A DNA stretch of 64,000 nt, from NCBI RefSeq assembly GCF_008728515.1, contig NC_044986.1:113758313-113822312 (forward strand), in the 5' to 3' direction. A program made the translations under genes and the position numbers. Position 1 is the stretch's first letter; each line of letters opens with the position of its first letter. Below, in pieces: positions 60,187-64,000 of the stretch. The notes beneath the pieces were generated by a model. The model had not been told where the DNA came from. It did no database searches and saw only the letters and a program-made list of their open reading frames with translations. This DNA comes from Papio anubis (lineage: Eukaryota > Chordata > Mammalia > Primates > Cercopithecidae).

Positions 60187-60731
60187 TCTTGACTCTGTTA
60201 AAAAGAATGTGCCTTTATATACTGTACAGAGGTCTGCCACGCAGAGTGACAATAGCTACCATTTGTCTGTGGCCTGCGATGTGCACTACACTACAGGTTT
60301 ATGAGTTATCTCACTTAACAGACTGCAGAAAACTCCTCTTCCACTTTGCAGGAAACAAACTTGGTCAAAAAGCTGTCACATAAGGTTTCTGTTTGTTTTT
60401 TGATGATCCTCAATCATCAAAAAGAGAAAAGGCTGAGAAGAGAAAACCTTACGAACTCAGAAAATGCAAATCAAATGAGACTCGCGAAAACAAAACTGGC
60501 AAAGCTGTCTCCAGGAGGCCCACGGGACATGACGCTGCCTGCAGGACAAAGCACGTATTTATTCCAGCCCTTCAAAGGCAGCAGCGGCAGTGTCTTCTCT
60601 TCAGAAGGGAGGACTGCAGGGACACGCTGAGGAAGCACACAGGTTTCCATTTGCTGAATTCAAGCGCAAGTCTGAGGTACCTCAAAGAAAGAACAAATGC
60701 CAGTAAAATAAAAGGACGATTCAAAACTTAA
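60187..60731. other. Unique island, about 2 kb from the CDC123 3' end
   Basis: 545 bases free of recognised repeats. It holds two overlapping + strand open frames (60346-60630 and 60393-60731; 94 and 112 codons), lysine- and arginine-rich, unlike any protein I know. No splice or promoter evidence was found, so coding status is doubtful. Confidence 0.4.
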
Positions 60732-60732
60732 G

Positions 60733-61025
60733 AGCTGGGCGCTGTGGCTCATGCCTGTAATCCTAGCAATTTGGGAGGCCGAGGTGGGTGGATCTCTTGA
60801 GGCCAGGAGTTTCAGATCAGCCTGACTTACATAGTGAAACCCCATCTCTACTAAAAATACAAAAATTAGCCAGGTGTGGTGGTGCACACCTGTAATCTCA
60901 GCTACCCAGGAGGCTGAGGCAGGAGAATCACTTGAACCCAAGAGGCGGAGGCTGCAGTGAGCCAAGATCGTGCCACTGTACTCCAGCCTGGGAGACAGAG
61001 GGAGACTCTGTCTTAAAACAAAACA
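60733..61025 (+). mobile_element. Alu SINE
   Basis: GAGCTGGGCGCTGTGGCTCA to a TTAAAACAAAACAG tail. Confidence 0.9.
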
Positions 61026-61299
61026 GAAGTTAATTTTTAGGCAGGCGTAAATTATATTGGGCTTTAGGAGAATATTTCCTTCATAGTATCCTACATTTGA
61101 TATTAACATCAGGAAAATCAACTAAAATTAAATACACTAAGTAAACAATGTACAAAAATCACGTTTTAGAAAATGACCTGAGAGTTCAAGTCCAGTTTCT
61201 CCAGGAAAATGTGTAAAAAAATGTAATGAGAATTGTACAGTTTATGAACTCTCTGCCAAATTTTGCTGGGTCTTTTTATATAGTCTGAATATAGTTTTC

Positions 61300-61592
61300 T
61301 TTTTTGGTGGAGGATAGAGGCTCGCTCTCTCGCCCAGGCTGGAGTGCAGTGGTGCGGTCTCAGCTCACTGCAACCTCCGCCTCCCAGGTTCAAGCGATTC
61401 TCCTGCCTCAGCCTCCCAAGTAGCTGGGACTACAGGCACCCACCACCACGCCTGGCTAATTTTTGTATTTTTAGTAGAGACGGCATTTCACCATATTGGT
61501 CAGGCTGGTCTTGAACTCCTGACCTTAGGTGATCCGCCCATCTCAGGCTCCCAAAGTGCTGGGATTACAGGCGTGAGCCACTGCACCCAGCC
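61300..61592 (-). mobile_element. Alu SINE, antisense
   Basis: TTTTTGGTGGAGGATAGAGG to CACTGCACCCAGCC. TAGTCTGAAT flanks both ends (perfect duplication). Confidence 0.92.
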
Positions 61593-61784
61593 TAGTCTGA
61601 ATGTTTTCAATTGGTATCAAATATATTTACATTTTCTTTGGCTTGGTAAAATGCCATCTTGACAAAGCCAGCTTCCAGAGCTAAACTTAAAATCAATCCT
61701 TGATACTAAATCCATCATAGGTGGGTAGGCACCTATAAGCAGTTTAAAAAAACAAAAGTATTTTTGAAGCACCTGTACATTAAA

Positions 61785-61910
61785 CAACACCTGTAATCCC
61801 AGCAGTTTGGAAGGCTGAGGCAGGAGGATCACTTAAGGCCAGGAGTTTGAGATCAGTCTGGGCAACACAGGGAAACCCCATCTCTACTACTTAAAAAAAA
61901 GAAAAAAAGA
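61785..61910 (+). mobile_element. Left-arm Alu fragment
   Basis: ACACCTGTAATCCCAGCAGT to an A-rich end, one monomer only. Confidence 0.82.
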
Positions 61911-62144
61911 AAGGGCATCTGACATACTGAATACAAAGATAAAGTAATGAGGACGAAGATTACCACTGGATACCACGTCGGGCAGTTACCCTGGGAAACT
62001 GTCATGTCTGTATCCTTCAAATTGCTTGGTGATGTCAACTAATACAGAAAGAGCTCTTAGTAGAATGTCTGGCACATCATAAAGCCTCGGTAAATCAGGC
62101 ACAATTGATATCATCACTTAAACATGGTGGCCTTTTAAAAAGGC

Positions 62145-62340
62145 CACGTGGCAAAACCCCATCTCTACAAAAAAAATATAAAAATCAGCTGGGCGTGGTG
62201 GTGTGCACCAGTAGTCCCAGTTACTCAGGGGGCTGAGGCAGGATTGCCTGAGTCCAGGAGATTGAGGCTGCAGTGAGCTGTGATTGTGCCACTGCACTCC
62301 AGCCTGGGCAACAGAGCAAGACTCTGTCCCTAAATAAAAC
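62145..62340 (+). mobile_element. Partial Alu, head missing
   Basis: Begins at CACGTGGCAAAACCCCATCT and ends CCCTAAATAAAAC. Confidence 0.85.
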
Positions 62341-62341
62341 A

Positions 62342-62651
62342 GGCTGGGCGTGGTGGCTCACACCTATAATCCCACCACTTTGGGAAGCTGAGGTGGGCAG
62401 ATCACTTGAGGATCAGGAGTTCCAGACCAGCCTGGCCAACACGGTGAAGCCCTACCTCTACTAAAAATACAAAAATCAGCTGGGTGTGGTGGTGTGCACC
62501 TGTAATCCCAGCTATCGGGAGGCTGAGGCAGCAGAATCACTTGAACCAGGAGGTAGAGGTTGCAGTGAGCTGAGATTGAACCAGTGCACTCCATCCTGGG
62601 CGACACAGCGAGACTGTCTCAAAAAATAAAAATAAAAATAAATAAATAAAG
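62342..62651 (+). mobile_element. Alu SINE next to CDC123 3' end
   Basis: GGCTGGGCGTGGTGGCTCAC to an AAATAAATAAAT tail that ends about 20-40 bases from the presumed CDC123 cleavage site. Confidence 0.9.
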
Positions 62652-62689
62652 CGACCGGGTAGAAAAGCAACGTATTTCATAGAAAGCAT

Positions 62690-62695
62690 TTTATT
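62690..62695 (-). terminator. CDC123: CDC123 polyadenylation signal 2
   Basis: A second AATAAA lies in GATAATAAAATGC on the minus strand, 41 bases after the first. The G/T-rich ATACGTTGCTTTTC follows, so this is probably the main signal. Confidence 0.6.
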
Positions 62696-62730
62696 ATCAG
62701 AACAGTATGATTTCCTATGCTTAAGATCTA

Positions 62731-62736
62731 TTTATT
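62731..62736 (-). terminator. CDC123: CDC123 polyadenylation signal 1
   Basis: TTTATT on the + strand reads AATAAA on the transcript, about 210 bases after the stop. Confidence 0.55.
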
Positions 62737-62879
62737 ATGTTATTTTTACAAGTAGCAAAGTCCCTCTGTGTTTTTCCCCAGGTGATGTACATGAATATAA
62801 AAAGCGGCTGATGTCCACACTGCCCGGCCCACCCGCATCAGGGTTGGCAGGAAGCTGCGGCTGATGAGCAGCTCCCGAG

Positions 62880-62919
62880 CGGCGCGGCGGGGCGGGGCGG
62901 GGCGGGGCGGGGCGGGGCC
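62880..62919. repeat. (GGGGC)n pentanucleotide tract in CDC123 3' UTR
   Basis: GGCGG units repeat about six to seven times on the + strand (C-rich in the CDC123 transcript). There are more than four runs of four Gs separated by one C, which meets the usual G-quadruplex pattern on the template DNA strand. Confidence 0.9.
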
Positions 62920-62946
62920 TCCTCTTCTCCAGCTCCAGCACGCTCA

Positions 62947-62973
62947 TCAGTCGTCCTCTTGCTGATTTCTCTT
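62947..62973 (-). CDS. CDC123: CDC123 last coding exon, C-terminal KRNQQEDD
   Basis: Read on the minus strand, a TTTTCTTTGGCAG acceptor is followed by eight codons KRNQQEDD and TGA (62949-62947). This acidic end matches the end of human CDC123 as I remember it. CDC123 is a cytoplasmic ATP-grasp-fold protein that binds eIF2-gamma and promotes assembly of the eIF2 heterotrimer. The C-terminal tail is short and acidic. Phase 0 agrees with the upstream exon end at 63563. The exon runs on into the 3' UTR. Confidence 0.93.
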   Translation of the reverse strand, partial: KRNQQEDD

Positions 62974-63562
62974 CTGCCAAAGAAAACCAAGGGGACATTA
63001 AAATAGCACATGCTCCTTGGGATATCTGCTCAGCAGGTGTAATTTTCCAGAGGTTTTGGCAAAGATGTGATTAAAAATTGTCATGGAAAACCATGCTTTA
63101 ATTCATGAAACTAGTTTATCACTTTGACTCCTGAGCAAATTATCCTCAGGTACTTGAGTATTTTCTTCTCTTTCTTCCATACATACAGAAACTCCTACAC
63201 AGAAATCCACACAGAAGTATAAATATTCACATTCCCTCTTGAGTAAAATCACCACCAGAGCAGAGACTTGCTCTCCGTGCAGCCCTCTAACAATATACAC
63301 ACTTTCTTCACAGTTACAAGTATTTTGAAAAATGTTCAAAAGGCATATACAGCATAAAAACATTTTGTCACTCTAATCAATAAATTATGCCTTCAGCTCC
63401 TATTTTATATTTAATTAGAAAATGACCTAACTCAGTAACTCGGCTCCATTCATAAGCATCAAAGTCTAGGTGATACAGGATTCCAGTGAAATATGATATA
63501 AAAGCCAATTTGAAGGTCTATTTGAAAAGACGGCCAGCATACTAAATGCACATAGACTTTAC
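62974..63562 (-). other. CDC123: Last intron of CDC123
   Basis: The 589-bp intron is free of obvious repeats and AT-rich. Minus-strand donor GTAAAG and acceptor TTTGGCAG are intact. Nothing else is recognised inside it. Confidence 0.8.
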
Positions 63563-63700
63563 CAGCTTAAGGAAGTCTATTAGCTTGTGAGCATCCTCCC
63601 CTGTAGACAGGTCTACAAAGTCCTTGGGCAGCCGGTAACTCAAATAGGGGCTGGGCTGGACTGTCACTTCACTGTTGGTGCAACGGAAAGCTGGGGAATC
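63563..63700 (-). CDS. CDC123: CDC123 penultimate coding exon (about residues 283-328)
   Basis: The 138-bp minus-strand exon lies between CTTTGTACAG and GTAAAG. It encodes 46 residues beginning DSPAFRCTNSEVTVQPSPYL and ending AHKLIDFLKL, phase 0 at both ends, and joins to KRNQQEDD. This matches the C-terminal part of CDC123 from memory, just after the ATP-grasp core. The segment SYRLPKDFVDLSTGED is a recognisable family tail. Upstream exons lie beyond the right edge of the window. The gene points towards CAMK1D, tail to tail. Confidence 0.94.
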
Positions 63701-64000
63701 CTGTACAAAGAAGAAAAAGGAGAAAGAACGTCAGTCATTTATTTTTAGGTCTATTCTCTGAACTAAAAAAGAACCTAGCAGAACAATTTCAACTCCATGT
63801 TTTCTTCTGTACCTGGTAAGGAGAAAGGAAGATTCTAAAGTTAAAATGAGCTGGACACGGTGGCTCACGTCTGTAATTCCAGCTGGAGTGCAGTGGCTCA
63901 CCGCAGCCTCGACCTCCTGGGCTCAGGTGAACCTCGCACTTCAGCCTCCCAAGTAGCTGAGACTATAGGCATGCGCCACCACACCTAGCTGAGTTTTTAA
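63701..64000 (-). other. CDC123: CDC123 upstream intron, partial
   Basis: The intron upstream of the penultimate exon is cut by the window edge. It contains a pyrimidine-rich acceptor and, from 63849, a rearranged Alu segment. Confidence 0.7.
63849..64000. mobile_element. Rearranged Alu: sense head joined to antisense body
   Basis: AGCTGGACACGGTGGCTCAC runs in sense to TAATTCCAG at about 63880, then the sequence becomes antisense Alu (CTGGAGTGCAGTGGCTCACC onwards) to the window edge. Confidence 0.8.

Larger units (their letters stand above)
62670..62946 (-). other. CDC123: CDC123 3' UTR
   Basis: About 275 bases run from the stop to the polyA region. They include a C-rich (minus strand) GGGGC-type tandem tract at 62880-62919. 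Two AATAAA signals follow, and the UTR ends just before the A-rich tail of a flanking Alu at 62651. The exact cleavage site is inferred. Confidence 0.75.

Noticed and set aside
28000..62600. CCDC3, the gene next to the CAMK1D 3' end in human
   Set aside because: No exon matching CCDC3 was recognised. The next gene found is CDC123.
62735..62998. 87-codon minus-strand frame covering the end of CDC123
   Set aside because: It is a different frame from the true CDC123 end, which stops at 62947 after KRNQQEDD. The proline/arginine-rich part is translation of the GGGGC tract.

Overview
This window is vertebrate nuclear DNA from a primate, most likely an Old World monkey (macaque, baboon or guenon type). 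More than half of it is SINE, LINE or LTR sequence. Several young, full-length Alu copies (for example 37043-37365 and 47983-48285) carry the head variant GGCTCAAGCCTG and the right-arm variant GAGATCCGGCCACTGCAC, which I associate with the cercopithecoid AluYR lineage rather than with human AluY. Only two protein-coding genes are visible, each as its 3' portion. There are no CRISPR arrays, operons or bacterial features.

Left part, 1 to about 27,905, + strand: the last five exons of CAMK1D (calcium/calmodulin-dependent protein kinase ID). The exons lie at 5907-6019, 7954-8032, 16722-16809, 17811-17928 (or read-through to 17963) and 21148-21266, followed by a 3' UTR of about 6.6 kb ending after AATAAA at 27878. 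They encode the last part of the kinase C-lobe, the autoinhibitory and calmodulin-binding segment, and two alternative C-termini. The C-terminus is chosen by a 5' splice site inside the penultimate coding exon. Reading frames and exon phases join without error, and the residue count fits the 357- and 385-residue human isoforms as I remember them.

Middle part, about 27.9 to 62.67 kb: an intergenic stretch of roughly 35 kb packed with Alus of both orientations. It also holds a THE1/MST-type solo LTR with perfect target duplications, MIR and MER5A-like relics, a 5'-truncated L1 and a decayed 3 kb L1 ORF2 remnant. I see no gene here. A few non-repetitive islands are described individually.

Right end, - strand: the last two coding exons and short 3' UTR of CDC123 (63563-63700 and 62973-62947), the eIF2-assembly factor. 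Its 3' UTR contains a GGGGC pentanucleotide tract.

The most notable point is gene order. In human (the CDC123-CAMK1D type 2 diabetes locus), and as I remember it in mouse, CDC123 and CAMK1D lie head-to-tail on the same strand. Here they converge tail-to-tail. That implies an inversion of one gene relative to the other in this lineage, or an assembly error, with a junction somewhere between the two 3' ends. I found no evidence for an unknown gene system. The other findings are repeat-driven structures and regulatory candidates.
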